A stretch of DNA of 64,000 nt from Vibrio sp. NTOU-M3 (lineage in GTDB: Bacteria > Pseudomonadota > Gammaproteobacteria > Enterobacterales > Vibrionaceae), in assembly GCF_040869035.1 (NCBI RefSeq), contig NZ_CP162100.1:1612001-1676000 (forward strand), read 5' to 3'. The translations under genes and the position numbers were made by a program. A model generated the notes under the pieces. The model ran no database searches, was not told the origin of the DNA, and saw only the letters and a program-made list of their open reading frames with translations. The stretch's first letter is position 1. Every line of letters begins with the position of its first letter. This document shows, one piece after another, positions 9,474-18,820 of this stretch.

Positions 9474-10352
9474 TTATCCAGCATACACCGCAATCTTAGG
9501 CGGGTTAATACCGTGCTTCTTAAACTCTTTCATTACTCGAAGGGTAATGTCGGTTTCAAACAGCTTCTCGTACGCAGTATCAACCACGTAAGCCTTACAA
9601 GTTAATTGAATAGCAAGGTAGTTATCCGTGATGGTCTGCTTTACTAAAACAGTCACAGGCTTCGGTAGGTGGATATAGCGGCTAGAAGAGGCAGCTTCTT
9701 GGATCAAATCACGAGCAAGCGTGATATCTTCATCCATCCCAACATAAAACGGAATCACCACCTGCATATCCAATGCACCATAGTTGCCGCTTACGGTAAC
9801 TTCATTAAGGAATTTGTTGTTTGGAATAGTGATGATGTCATCGGTGAGTGTACGCATGCGAACAGAACGCAAACCAATAGCAATAATATCCCCATAATTA
9901 CCTTCAAACGTGACGCGGTCACCTACTTGAAAAGGGCGATCCACCATTACGGTCATACCTGCGATAAACGATGCTGCAAGGTCTTTCAGAGCAAAACCAA
10001 CAGAGACCGCAAGGGTACCACCTATTAGGGTTAGGATTTGGTCGTTGACCCGAAAACTCATCATAAAGACCAGCATACCGGCGGTCATATAGATAAAGAA
10101 CTGCAGGAAAGACTGTAGCTTTTGCAGCAACATCCGATACTGTGCAAATTGGCTACCAAAGCTTTCAACCAATGAGTTAATGAACTTCAATAACAACCAA
10201 GTTGCCGCAATGATGATGGCGGAGAAGAAAACGCCACTCCAACGGATAAGACTGGCGATCTGCGTGATGTTTTCAACATTAGCCACATCTTCAGAAGCCA
10301 ATGCCGGCGAAGCGACCATCACAGACAAGAGTAATATAATCAGTTTTTTCAT
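9474..10352 (-). CDS. MscS-family mechanosensitive channel with signal peptide
   Basis: Inner-membrane channel expected to open under osmotic downshock. The 292 residues begin with a signal peptide ending SPALASE (about 1-20), then three hydrophobic segments (about 32-53, 78-98, 105-125) and the MscS beta domain (RPFQVGDRVTFEG ... VRMRTLTDDIITIPNNKF). The pore helix segment GGTLAVSVGFALKDLAASF is intact. It starts 2 bp after the stop of the membrane ATPase gene at 10355-12700, so the two are one operon and may work together. Confidence 0.9.
   Translation of the reverse strand: MKKLIILLLSVMVASPALASEDVANVENITQIASLIRWSGVFFSAIIIAATWLLLKFINSLVESFGSQFAQYRMLLQKLQSFLQFFIYMTAGMLVFMMSFRVNDQILTLIGGTLAVSVGFALKDLAASFIAGMTVMVDRPFQVGDRVTFEGNYGDIIAIGLRSVRMRTLTDDIITIPNNKFLNEVTVSGNYGALDMQVVIPFYVGMDEDITLARDLIQEAASSSRYIHLPKPVTVLVKQTITDNYLAIQLTCKAYVVDTAYEKLFETDITLRVMKEFKKHGINPPKIAVYAG
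9910..9922. other. Near-match to matS, GTGACGCGGTCAC
   Basis: Palindromic 13-mer matching matS GTGACRNYGTCAC at all but one position (G at the Y position on this strand). Possible weak MatP site inside the mscS-like gene. Confidence 0.35.
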
Positions 10353-10354
10353 CT

Positions 10355-12700
10355 TTACTTCACCAATAAATGCTGACGATCTAGAACATTTGTAATGTGG
10401 CGGAACCAGTGATCACTGACTCGTGCCTTATCTTCACTCCACTCGATGTATCCACGGCTCTGGAAGTAGCGTAGGGTACCAATTACTTCTGCAATACTTA
10501 ACTGTGTGCATTCAGACAGTTCTTCTGGCGACGCAATTTCGAGTTGAACGATTGAACGCAAGACCGCAAGCATCGGTTTTGGCATTTTTTCAAGCTCTTG
10601 AGATTCTGGTGCATGAAACAAGCGAACATAAACCTGTTGTGCTTCTTTATCTCGACGTAACGAGAGGCGGAAAAAGCGCAGTGCAACGGTTGGGTTGCCA
10701 TCAGAGTAATGCCAAAGAATTCGGTAGAAGCCTTGTTTAGCGCGCTCTTCTTCGGTGATGTCTTCATGATCCCACTGCTTTGGAACCACTAAACCATCAA
10801 ATGAAATTCTATGCTCTTCATTTTGGTTAATACGACTATCAAGCAGTTCACGGATAAGTTTTTCATTCCAACGAGGTAAAAAGCTCACGAGATCGAATAG
10901 CAATCTTTCACCACGAGCACGGTCGATAAAACGCCAACTCGCTTTCTCGATTGCTATCACTACACGATGATTTTTCTTAGAGCGACGCAATAAATTGGTC
11001 AAACGAATCAAATCAGACAAACCACCCACCATCGGTTTTACTAAACGCTGAGCATTGTCGACTGCCATTAAGTAAGAGGTCTCACTTTTTCTTAGGTGAG
11101 CCAGAATTTGAATCTCACTCGATTCTTCGCTCAAGCCAAGTTGGGATGCCAATTCAGCCAGCAGCTCGCTATAACCGCTATGTTGACAATTAAGGTAGAG
11201 AGGTTTTGCGTTTCGCACCTTACTAAGTAGTGTGTGCAGTAGGGTTGTTGTTCCCACACCTCGCTCACCTGAAACCACACAAATTGCTGGGCTGTCTGTC
11301 ATCAAATACTTAGACAATTGCTGTATTTCATCACTTGCATAATCAACAAGCGTGCTTTCCTTAGTTCCCGGTAACACGTACTGAAAAGCATCGTCACCCC
11401 GAACACGCACTAAGTGATTTTGTCCATTGTTAATGCTGGTTTGTTTCGCAACCTCAATTCGGAATAGGTACGCCAGTGCCTGACTAAAGAGCGCGTAATT
11501 CGACAGTAGGGCAACAATTTGATGCTTAAAACTGTGAACTGTGAGCCAAACTATCGCTAGTGCAGTCGCTGGTAAGTTGAGGAGGAAAGTGTCTTTTTTG
11601 GCAATTGCCCAATTAACCCAAACTGGGCGATCGGTGATCTTCATAGCCGTATCAAAGACTTTCTTACGCCATAGCTTAAGCACAGATAGCGTGACCAAAA
11701 CAAACCAGAAATACAACATATTGTATATCCAGTAATAAATGGTTGTCTTACCAAGCGTGCGCATTGATATTTGCAAAATCACACCAGCGACGATAGCACT
11801 CCATACATATCGACGAATGGTCGCAAGGCGAAGCGCAATCACTTCCTCTGAAGAGGTTCTACTGTTTCGGTGCGCAAACTCAAGAAGGAAGCTGATTGCA
11901 ATCGAGCCACCCAATACCCACCAAGTAAAGATCTCCAAGTAAATAAGATGCTGCAAGCTAGGGATGTTTGATAACACACGTAGCGACAACGTAATTGCAA
12001 TTAAGAATGCGATAGCGCGATGTGCTCGGCTGAAATACCAAACTAAACGAACCCATAGAGGTGGGTTCGTTTTACTTTCCAGCTGTGTTTGGCGAAATAC
12101 TTCGATGAGGCGTTTACTGTTTGCAAGCCACCAAGCTAAGCCAAAGTAAATAAACAACACTTTAAGAGCAGCCCAAACCACAGGAATCGGCGAGATCAAG
12201 ATGTCGTTAATTAGTGCACGGAAGCTACGCAGTTGAAAGTGCAATAGGTATTGAGCATTGAGTTTGGTTTGATTCCATTCTTGCTTAAACTGCGTAACCC
12301 CATAGGGGCCGAAACCGGTCAGTTTATCTCTAACGGGTTGTTGGGCGAGTTCAAGCAAATGCTGTTTGCTCTGACCCAAACTATTTAGCGTTAGGTAGCT
12401 GCTCTCTGTTTCAAACCAGTCATTTTCTACATTTGATTCACGGTATTTCTCTAAGTGTGCCTTAAATACCGTCGTCTGTTTTTTCTGCTCATTGATCACC
12501 GCAGTCAGTAGCTGTCGAATTTTTCGGTGATCCCGCTCTGTCATAAACAGTGGCTCTGGGATCTTATTTATTTCGGAGGCAATTTCTTCTGCCACTGCAT
12601 CGACTTGTGGTGTTGGTGTGAATTCATACTTCCATTCTGCCTGAGCAAAGCCAGACAATAAAACACCAGTCAATAACAATAAGCGCAATGCAAAACGCAT
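10355..12700 (-). CDS. Membrane-bound ATPase-like protein with altered P-loop
   Basis: 781 residues: signal peptide (1-21, ending FAQA), a helical periplasmic region to about 165, some seven hydrophobic segments between 170 and 425, then a cytoplasmic AAA/STAND-like domain from about 450 and a winged-helix-like end (about 710-770). The P-loop is GERGVGTT at residues 478-485, with Thr484 where Lys is normal, so nucleotide hydrolysis is doubtful unless another residue substitutes. A Walker-B-like LMAVDNAQ follows. It is the first gene of a two-gene operon with the MscS-like channel. The function is unrecognised; a regulator or gate of the channel is a guess from the pairing. Confidence 0.8.
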   Translation of the reverse strand: MRFALRLLLLTGVLLSGFAQAEWKYEFTPTPQVDAVAEEIASEINKIPEPLFMTERDHRKIRQLLTAVINEQKKQTTVFKAHLEKYRESNVENDWFETESSYLTLNSLGQSKQHLLELAQQPVRDKLTGFGPYGVTQFKQEWNQTKLNAQYLLHFQLRSFRALINDILISPIPVVWAALKVLFIYFGLAWWLANSKRLIEVFRQTQLESKTNPPLWVRLVWYFSRAHRAIAFLIAITLSLRVLSNIPSLQHLIYLEIFTWWVLGGSIAISFLLEFAHRNSRTSSEEVIALRLATIRRYVWSAIVAGVILQISMRTLGKTTIYYWIYNMLYFWFVLVTLSVLKLWRKKVFDTAMKITDRPVWVNWAIAKKDTFLLNLPATALAIVWLTVHSFKHQIVALLSNYALFSQALAYLFRIEVAKQTSINNGQNHLVRVRGDDAFQYVLPGTKESTLVDYASDEIQQLSKYLMTDSPAICVVSGERGVGTTTLLHTLLSKVRNAKPLYLNCQHSGYSELLAELASQLGLSEESSEIQILAHLRKSETSYLMAVDNAQRLVKPMVGGLSDLIRLTNLLRRSKKNHRVVIAIEKASWRFIDRARGERLLFDLVSFLPRWNEKLIRELLDSRINQNEEHRISFDGLVVPKQWDHEDITEEERAKQGFYRILWHYSDGNPTVALRFFRLSLRRDKEAQQVYVRLFHAPESQELEKMPKPMLAVLRSIVQLEIASPEELSECTQLSIAEVIGTLRYFQSRGYIEWSEDKARVSDHWFRHITNVLDRQHLLVK

Positions 12701-13025
12701 AAAATTCTCTTTTAACTTAGTAGGTTAGAGTTAGTTTAGTCGGTTTGAATCTGAAATCGAGTTCAGCATGACCATTTTAAGGACGAAACACTTTAATCTC
12801 AGTTTTGATCCAAGTGTCAGTGAAGTGTCATGATTAAATTGTATTGCTTATCAATAACAATATTCAAGAAAGGTATGGTTAACTCCCGTTGCTAAATTGC
12901 GAAATCTTCCACTTGAGCAAGCCGGAAGATGCGAATAAATAAAAACAACACTTGCAGTTAACGTGCATAGCCAGTAACGTTGCGCGGTTTTTCCTAATAA
13001 ACTTGAATTGCTAAGGTAAAAGGTT
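12701..13025. other. 325-bp intergenic region between divergent genes
   Basis: It must hold the promoters of the ATPase-mscS operon (leftward) and of the ABC-F gene (rightward). The only structure seen is a 7-bp inverted repeat ATCTTCC/GGAAGAT at 12904-12910 and 12924-12930, and AAGG sequences before the TTG start at 13026. No convincing promoter or further gene was found. Confidence 0.5.
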
Positions 13026-14618
13026 TTGATTTCCACAGCGAATATTACTCAACAATTTGGCGCTAAGCCGCTATTTGAAAACATCTCAGTTAAGTTTGGC
13101 GAAGGTAACCGCTACGGCTTAATCGGGGCTAACGGTTGTGGTAAATCAACCTTTATGAAAATCCTGAGCGGTGAACTTGAACAAACAAGCGGTAACGTAA
13201 GCTACGATCCAAATGAACGTGTTGCTAAGCTAAATCAGGACCAGTTTGCGTACGAAGAATTCACTGTCATCGATACCGTTATCATGGGTCATAAAGAGCT
13301 ATGGGAAGTGAAGCAAGAGCGTGACCGCATCTATTCACTTGCTGAAATGAGCGAAGAAGACGGCATGAAGGTAGCTGACCTAGAAGTACAGTTCGCGGAA
13401 ATGGACGGTTACATGGCAGAAGCGAAAGCGGGTGAGCTTCTTCTTGCTGTGGGTATTCCAATGGAGCAACACTTCGGCTTGATGAGTGAGGTTGCACCGG
13501 GTTGGAAACTTCGTGTGCTTCTAGCGCAGGTTCTATTCGCAGACCCAGACGTTATGCTTCTTGACGAACCGACCAACAACTTGGATATGGATACTATTCG
13601 TTGGTTGGAAGACACGCTAAACGCACGTAACTGCACAATGATCATCATTTCGCACGACCGTCACTTCCTGAACTCAGTATGTACCCACATGGCTGACTTG
13701 GACTACGGTGAGCTGCGTGTTTACCCAGGTAACTACGACGAATACATGACAGCGGCTTCTCAAGCTCGTGAGCGTCTACTGAATGACAACGCGAAGAAGA
13801 AAGCACAGATCGCGGAACTTCAAACGTTCGTTGCGCGTTTCTCTGCAAACGCCTCGAAAGCAAAACAAGCAACATCTCGTGCTAAGCAAATCGACAAAAT
13901 CAAACTCGACGAAGTTAAAGCGTCTAGTCGCCAAAACCCATTCATTCGTTTTGAACAGTCTAAAGAGCTATTCCGTAACGCTCTAACTGTAGAAAACCTA
14001 AGTCAAGGTTTTGAAGAAGACCTGTTTGCAAACTTCAATGCAATTTTTGAAGTGGGTGAGCGCGTCGCCATCATCGGTGAGAACGGGGTGGGTAAGACAA
14101 CCCTACTAAACACACTTGCTGGTGTACTAGAACCACGTACCGGTGAATTCAAATGGTCTGAGAACGCAAACATCGGTTACTACGCGCAAGACCACGCTCA
14201 TGAATTTGAAGAAGATATGAATCTAACAGATTGGATGGGGCAATGGCGTCAAGAAGGTGATGACGAGCAAGTGGTTCGCAGCTTCTTAGGTCGTATGCTG
14301 TTTGGTCAAGACGATATTAAGAAATCCGTGAAAGTTCTGTCTGGTGGTGAACAAGGTCGTATGCTGCTTGGTAAGCTAATGATGCACAAGCCAAACATGC
14401 TGCTAATGGATGAACCAACTAACCACATGGACATGGAGTCGATCGAATCTTTGAACACGGCACTTGAGCAATACAAAGGCACGTTGTTCTTCGTATCACA
14501 CGACCGTGTATTTGTAGATTCGCTTGCTACACGTATCCTCGAAATCAAAGACGGTAAAATCCATGATTTCAAGGGCACATACTCAGAGTTCCTACGTTCA
14601 CGCGGTATAGAAGGTTAA
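13026..14618 (+). CDS. ybiT: ABC-F ribosome-associated ATPase, YbiT type
   Basis: Soluble protein with two ABC domains and no membrane part; ABC-F proteins act on the ribosome as translation factors. The 530 residues equal E. coli YbiT in length and match it closely from the first residues. Walker A loops GANGCGKST and GENGVGKTT, signature LSGGEQGRM in the second domain, Walker [11 protein letters not shown] and [10 protein letters not shown]. The start is TTG at 13026 with AAGG just upstream; homologues begin at the same place. It is monocistronic and converges with the chemoreceptor gene. Confidence 0.93.
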   Translation: MISTANITQQFGAKPLFENISVKFGEGNRYGLIGANGCGKSTFMKILSGELEQTSGNVSYDPNERVAKLNQDQFAYEEFTVIDTVIMGHKELWEVKQERDRIYSLAEMSEEDGMKVADLEVQFAEMDGYMAEAKAGELLLAVGIPMEQHFGLMSEVAPGWKLRVLLAQVLFADPDVMLLDEPTNNLDMDTIRWLEDTLNARNCTMIIISHDRHFLNSVCTHMADLDYGELRVYPGNYDEYMTAASQARERLLNDNAKKKAQIAELQTFVARFSANASKAKQATSRAKQIDKIKLDEVKASSRQNPFIRFEQSKELFRNALTVENLSQGFEEDLFANFNAIFEVGERVAIIGENGVGKTTLLNTLAGVLEPRTGEFKWSENANIGYYAQDHAHEFEEDMNLTDWMGQWRQEGDDEQVVRSFLGRMLFGQDDIKKSVKVLSGGEQGRMLLGKLMMHKPNMLLMDEPTNHMDMESIESLNTALEQYKGTLFFVSHDRVFVDSLATRILEIKDGKIHDFKGTYSEFLRSRGIEG

Positions 14619-14631
14619 TTAGCCCGATCTT

Positions 14632-16518
14632 CTAATATTTAAACTGAGCCACAATTGCTTCAAGCTTGTGGCTCACGTCAGATACTTGTTCACTACACCT
14701 CACCGAACCAGTTACGATTTGATGCGTATCGCCCGCTAACTCCGCTATCTGAGTAATATTTCTGTCTATTTCCGCAGACACCATTGATTGTTCTTCAGAC
14801 GCGGTTGCTATTTGCGCATTCATATCAAACATTTCAGATATTTGATCAACAATCTTATCTATCGCTCCAACCACATTCTCTGTTTGCTCGTTAGAGTGAT
14901 GAGCCTGCTCAAGACTGCTTTGCATCAGTGACACCGTTTTTTGAACACCTGTCGTAAGGCCGTTAATAGTGGTCTCAATTTCATGAGTTGATGTATTCGT
15001 CATCAAAGACAACTGACGTACTTCATCAGCAACAACTGCAAAACCTCGACCATTATCGCCAGCTCGAGCTGCCTCGATCGCCGCGTTCAATGCCAGTAGG
15101 TTAGTCTGTTCAGCAATGCCTTGGATGGAGGTGATCACTGAATGAATATCACGACTGCATGTTTCTAATTCAGAGACAAGCTCTTGTGAACTTTCAATAT
15201 TGCTCGTTAGTGTTTGAATACTTTGCCCTGCTTCATGAGTTAATGTACGCCCACGTTCAGCTTCTAGTTTTACCCGTTTTGCATTTTCCGCAGCATGCTC
15301 AATATTGGCGGTGATCTCGTTACTGGTCATAACCAATTCGTTCACGGCTGTTGCTACAGATTCCGATTCCATTTTTTGCTGTTCTGCATTCTTCATGCTT
15401 TGCATGGCTGCTTTTTCAGAACTGCATGAGTTTTCACTGAGTACGTTCATCACCTTAGCCAGATCTTTAATATTGCCGTGTAGCGAACTAATGAAGAGAT
15501 CAAATGAATTAGAGAGCTGTACCAGTTCATCGTTGCCTTTAGCATTCATCCGTACCGTTAGATCGCCTTCACCTCTGGCAATTTTATCCATCAGCATATT
15601 GATTGCGCCGATGCGGTTAGCGATATTTCGCCCAATTAAGACCAACAACAGTGAAACTAGGAGTGCGACGCACGCTCCAAACGCATAGAGCTGTTGCTTC
15701 ACACTGGTTGTTTTGGAATTAATCAATGCTTCTATGTCTTGCTGTAAGACATGGATGATTTCTTCAGTTTGATGAACATTATTGCGAAGCGCACCACGTA
15801 ACCCTTGTTGTGGCGTTAAACCAAAGGTTGTTTTGGCGTCAGCCAGTTTCGTAATCGCCTGTTGATAATTTTGTACCGCAGAACCAACGAGTGGATAGGA
15901 TTCAGAGATTAACAGCAAGGTTCTCAGTGCATTTTGTACATCAAGAAAGGTGCTCTCACTTGGGGTAGCAAGATAGAGATTGTCATATGTGTAAAGAGAG
16001 AAGAGGGCTTTGGTTAAATCACTATCATTGAGGTAAGAAACTTGTTCTCTTAATGACTCACGTGTCAGCTCGAGATCTTGTGTTAAACCCGACTGGCCGC
16101 TCTGACCGATTTGATTAACAGAACTGACCAATTGATGAAATTGTATTTGATAATCTTTCACGGTTTGGATGACTTGATCGACTTGCAGCCCAATAGATGG
16201 ATCAAATTCACTGACCAGTGTATTGAGCTGTGACACTCGAACCAGAAGTTGCTCTGAGGTTTTATCAAACCGCTCAACATATTTGGCGTCTTTACGTGCT
16301 AAGAAGTCTTTTTCATGGCGCCGCAGTGTAAGGAGATCGACTTCACTCAACAGGTTTTCTGTTGCGGCGATATCGAGACGATTGAGTGTGTTAAAGCTAA
16401 CCTGTTGAAATGCGGCATAGCATCCGATTCCTACCAACAGCATTAATGTGATTAGCGTTAGTTTCGCGCGAATAGTTAGCGCAAATGATAGCCGAGACTC
16501 TTTTGGTGATGGTGTCAT
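14632..16518 (-). CDS. Methyl-accepting chemotaxis protein, HBM-type sensor
   Basis: Chemoreceptor that signals to CheA/CheW at the membrane. 628 residues from the ATG at 16518, which has an excellent GGGAGGTG five bases upstream; the longer frame would start at a TTG at 16536. Membrane segment about 17-38, a mainly helical periplasmic part of about 235 residues that looks like a helical bimodular (HBM) ligand domain ([12 protein letters not shown] near its start, [13 protein letters not shown] near its end), second membrane segment about 270-290, HAMP, then the signalling domain with the conserved hairpin [16 protein letters not shown]. There is no CheR/CheB tail pentapeptide. Ligand unknown. 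Confidence 0.92.
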   Translation of the reverse strand: MTPSPKESRLSFALTIRAKLTLITLMLLVGIGCYAAFQQVSFNTLNRLDIAATENLLSEVDLLTLRRHEKDFLARKDAKYVERFDKTSEQLLVRVSQLNTLVSEFDPSIGLQVDQVIQTVKDYQIQFHQLVSSVNQIGQSGQSGLTQDLELTRESLREQVSYLNDSDLTKALFSLYTYDNLYLATPSESTFLDVQNALRTLLLISESYPLVGSAVQNYQQAITKLADAKTTFGLTPQQGLRGALRNNVHQTEEIIHVLQQDIEALINSKTTSVKQQLYAFGACVALLVSLLLVLIGRNIANRIGAINMLMDKIARGEGDLTVRMNAKGNDELVQLSNSFDLFISSLHGNIKDLAKVMNVLSENSCSSEKAAMQSMKNAEQQKMESESVATAVNELVMTSNEITANIEHAAENAKRVKLEAERGRTLTHEAGQSIQTLTSNIESSQELVSELETCSRDIHSVITSIQGIAEQTNLLALNAAIEAARAGDNGRGFAVVADEVRQLSLMTNTSTHEIETTINGLTTGVQKTVSLMQSSLEQAHHSNEQTENVVGAIDKIVDQISEMFDMNAQIATASEEQSMVSAEIDRNITQIAELAGDTHQIVTGSVRCSEQVSDVSHKLEAIVAQFKY

Positions 16519-16639
16519 TAAACACCTCCCTAGCAATGAACGTTGTAATGACTGCTTTTTAGTACTTTGTTACATTTTTATTACAGCAGTTATAAAACTA
16601 ATAGCACTAGAGAGGGGCTTTTCAAGTTAGACTGAGAGA

Positions 16640-17473
16640 TTATTCTTCTTTTAAATGCCCTTTAACATCAAATTCAACTTTATCTGCTCCGGTAAAGATC
16701 TGAAAACGCAGACCTTTTGCACGAGCGATCGTCGTTATGCCAAATTTTTGAGCTAGATCTAATCCCATTTGAGTTACACCAGAACGAGAAAGTAGCACTG
16801 GAATTCCCATCTGAGCCACTTTAATCACCATTTCTGACGTTAAACGACCCGTAGTATAGAAGATCTTATCTTCACCAGATTCACCGTTTAGCCACATTTC
16901 TCCCGCTAACGTATCTACGGCATTGTGACGGCCAACATCTTCAACAAATGAAAGTACTTGGTCACCTTGGCACACCGCGCAACCATGAACTGCTCCAGCT
17001 TTCTTGTACGTATCGTTATAATGGGTCAGAGCTTCCAATGCGGCATAGATTTCTGACTGCTTCAGCGGGACTTGAGGCACCTGATAGTTCTCAAGTTGCT
17101 TCATCACATTTCCGTACATGGTGCCCTGACCACAGCCAGAAGTAACCGTTTTCTTTTTCAGCGCACCTTCTAGGTGCTCCGTATTTTCTTGAGTGATAAC
17201 AGCGGCAGTGTGCGTTTCCCAGTCGATGATGACAGATTCTAGAGCTTCGGGATCCGATAGAAAGCTTTGGTTTTTTAAGTAACCTAAAACCAACGATTCT
17301 GGTCGCGACCCCAACGTCATTAGCGTTACCACTTCCTTCCAATTAAGCATGACTGTAAGAGGGCGCTCGCAAGCGATTTGTTTAGTCAGCTTTTCTCCGT
17401 ATTCATCGAAGACTTCCACTTCTATGGTTTGAAGTGGATTTTCACTGGTTTTGAGAATTTTTGGTTTCGCCAC
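16640..17473 (-). CDS. fdhD: Formate dehydrogenase sulfurtransferase FdhD
   Basis: Passes sulfur from IscS to the bis-MGD cofactor, a step needed for active formate dehydrogenase. 277 residues; the active-site loop TSGCGQG with its Cys lies near residue 112, and EDVGRHNAVDTLAG and TGRLTSEMVIKV are also family signatures. The start is a GTG at 17473. It faces away from the fdh operon and shares a 218-bp intergenic region with the DUF3305 gene; a weak -24/-12 element is visible 34-60 bp before its start. Confidence 0.95.
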   Translation of the reverse strand: MAKPKILKTSENPLQTIEVEVFDEYGEKLTKQIACERPLTVMLNWKEVVTLMTLGSRPESLVLGYLKNQSFLSDPEALESVIIDWETHTAAVITQENTEHLEGALKKKTVTSGCGQGTMYGNVMKQLENYQVPQVPLKQSEIYAALEALTHYNDTYKKAGAVHGCAVCQGDQVLSFVEDVGRHNAVDTLAGEMWLNGESGEDKIFYTTGRLTSEMVIKVAQMGIPVLLSRSGVTQMGLDLAQKFGITTIARAKGLRFQIFTGADKVEFDVKGHLKEE

Positions 17474-17517
17474 GGGGAATCCTATTTATTATTTTCTTAG
17501 AGGTGAAACATGATCAA

Positions 17518-17533
17518 AGCAATTACCATTCCT
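17518..17533 (-). promoter_or_regulatory. Weak sigma-54-like element before fdhD
   Basis: Leftward AGGAATGGTAATTGCT: GG-N10-GC spacing and TTGCT at -12 agree with sigma-54, but the usual CAC after GG is missing. A predicted start near 17507 would give a 34-nt leader. Could be chance. Confidence 0.35.
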
Positions 17534-17638
17534 GATTCGCACAGTATCTTAAATTAAACACTCTACTTAAATTCGATTGAACTTTTGCTGTGGTTTAGAT
17601 TCTGAGGAAGGTATGGCTTACTGAGACTTTTCACAAGA

Positions 17639-17654
17639 AGGTACAGTAATTGCT
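17639..17654 (+). promoter_or_regulatory. Putative sigma-54 promoter of the DUF3305-DUF3306 unit
   Basis: AGGTACAGTAATTGCT: GG at 17640-17641 and GC at 17652-17653 with 10 bases between, TTGCT at -12 perfect, one C-to-T change at -24. Transcription would begin near 17665, 27 nt before the ATG at 17692. No activator palindrome was found upstream of it. Confidence 0.6.
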
Positions 17655-17691
17655 TATAAACGTCAGCAACAAATGAAGAGTTAGGTGAGTT

Positions 17692-18156
17692 ATGTCAAGT
17701 GAAGCGCCAATAACAAAACAATTAGAAAAGAACGAAACGGTTTGGGATATTGAGTGTGAATTAGTCGAGCACGAAATTTCTACCGGCATTTGGTTAACCA
17801 GTCAGTGGCAACTAAAAGGGTTTAACCTCAAACCAGAAATGGTATCAGAATCTGTTACGTCGCTTGAACTTCATAAAGATGAGCGTACGGATTATCGCTT
17901 TAATTTAAGTTCCCAACAGCCCAAACTATTTCTGATCCTAGATAACATGGATACAGACAGTGTGCCTAAAATTGTGTCATTAACCGCTTCGCAAAGCGTT
18001 GCTGGTCAATATATGGATGGAGACTATCTCGTATTATCTAATGACATGCCATTACCAATACAGGCATGGATGGAGGCGTTTATAGGGCGTCATGGGGAGT
18101 TATTAGAACAGCGACGTAAGAAGCGTCGCGGGGCGGGGCGTTCGAGTGGCAACTAA
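17692..18156 (+). CDS. DUF3305 protein of the formate dehydrogenase locus
   Basis: A 154-residue soluble protein whose gene is found next to DUF3306 and respiratory formate dehydrogenase genes in many proteobacteria. The core is WDIECELVEHEISTGIW and a lysine/arginine-rich tail (RRKKRRGAGRS). No catalytic motif is visible. It overlaps the DUF3306 gene by 11 bp. A role in assembly or delivery of the enzyme is inferred only from constant neighbourhood. Confidence 0.85.
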   Translation: MSSEAPITKQLEKNETVWDIECELVEHEISTGIWLTSQWQLKGFNLKPEMVSESVTSLELHKDERTDYRFNLSSQQPKLFLILDNMDTDSVPKIVSLTASQSVAGQYMDGDYLVLSNDMPLPIQAWMEAFIGRHGELLEQRRKKRRGAGRSSGN

Positions 18157-18640
18157 TTTTTTAAGCCGTTGGTCTCAAAGAAAACTTCAGCAAACGGATC
18201 AAGCGGAAGAAGAGCAAATTGAGCCTTCACAAGAGCCCGTTGTTGAACCGGTTGCAGAGGCGCATGCCGACATAACCGATGCTAAGCAAGAGTCAGAAGA
18301 CGATGTCGTCAGCGTAAGTTCTTTATTGGCAACTGGAGCAGAAACGGCCGTAAAGAAGGCAGCTTTACGTAAACTGTTTTTAAGTGGTGAATTTTCCGAA
18401 GTGGATGCGCTTAATGACTACGATCATGACTATAAAGCCGTCAAGAGTCTATCAAGTGATGTCGCCGAAAAACTCAGAGAATGGGTAAACGATCAGTCTG
18501 AGCAGGAGCCTCAAGTAAATGAGGAAGACAAATCGCCTGAACTGAAAGCTCAGCCGGACGACTGCATTGAAGAGAATCATCTTCCTGATACAGCAGAATC
18601 AGAAATTAATGTGGGACAAAATATACCACACAAAGAATAG
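18146..18640 (+). CDS. DUF3306 protein of the formate dehydrogenase locus
   Basis: 164 residues beginning at a GTG inside the DUF3305 gene. It begins FLSRWSQRK, typical of DUF3306, followed by a very acidic, Glu/Gln-rich and probably disordered stretch, then a conserved middle (ALRKLFLSGEFSEVDALNDYD) and another acidic tail. Soluble, function unknown, almost always paired with DUF3305 in fdh loci. A terminator follows, so these two genes can be a separate unit from the structural genes. Confidence 0.85.
   Translation: MATNFLSRWSQRKLQQTDQAEEEQIEPSQEPVVEPVAEAHADITDAKQESEDDVVSVSSLLATGAETAVKKAALRKLFLSGEFSEVDALNDYDHDYKAVKSLSSDVAEKLREWVNDQSEQEPQVNEEDKSPELKAQPDDCIEENHLPDTAESEINVGQNIPHKE
18613..18627. 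promoter_or_regulatory. Palindrome GGGACA-AAA-TATACC (candidate activator site)
   Basis: Same layout as the tupA-regulator sites: a perfect GGGACA arm, three A, and a second arm matching TGTCCC at four of six bases. It is centred about 165 bp before the predicted fdh promoter start and sits inside the end of the DUF3306 gene. Confidence 0.5.
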
Positions 18641-18654
18641 GTACATTTTGACCG
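18640..18654. promoter_or_regulatory. Palindrome GGTACA-TTT-TGACCG (candidate activator site)
   Basis: Left arm identical to the site at 5891; right arm matches TGTCCC at four of six bases. It is centred about 138 bp before the predicted fdh start, the same distance as the distal tupA site. Confidence 0.5.
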
Positions 18655-18664
18655 AATCATCAAC

Positions 18665-18701
18665 AAGCCGTATGCGACAAAATGTCGCATACGGCTTTTT
18701 T
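18665..18701 (+). terminator. Terminator after DUF3306, with embedded palindrome
   Basis: Perfect 15-bp stem (18665-18679 with 18683-18697), 3-base AAA loop, six or more T. The top of the stem reads GCGACA-AAA-TGTCGC (18674-18688), which also fits the candidate activator pattern, about 104 bp before the predicted fdh start. It separates the DUF3305-3306 unit from the structural operon. Confidence 0.85.
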
Positions 18702-18758
18702 CTGTATCAGAACTAGACAAATTAATCTTAACTTATTGATTTAATAATTAAAAAAATC

Positions 18759-18774
18759 AGGCACGGCATTTGCT
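18759..18774 (+). promoter_or_regulatory. Putative sigma-54 promoter of the fdh structural operon
   Basis: AGGCACGGCATTTGCT agrees with TGGCACG-N4-TTGCW at every position but the first. GG 18760-18761, GC 18772-18773, 10 bases between. The predicted start near 18785 lies 36 nt before the ATG at 18821. It follows a strong terminator, as an independent promoter should. Confidence 0.8.
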
Positions 18775-18820
18775 ATGTAAAAGCCAATTCTATCGTTCGA
18801 GTTCGACATGGAACAGAGCA

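Noticed and set aside
15061..15688. Plus-strand frame opposite the chemoreceptor gene
   Set aside because: Antisense shadow of the helical MCP sequence.
18770..18820. Upstream extension of the ferredoxin-like gene to a TTG at 18770
   Set aside because: It begins inside the -24/-12 promoter and before the predicted transcription start; ATG 18821 fits better.
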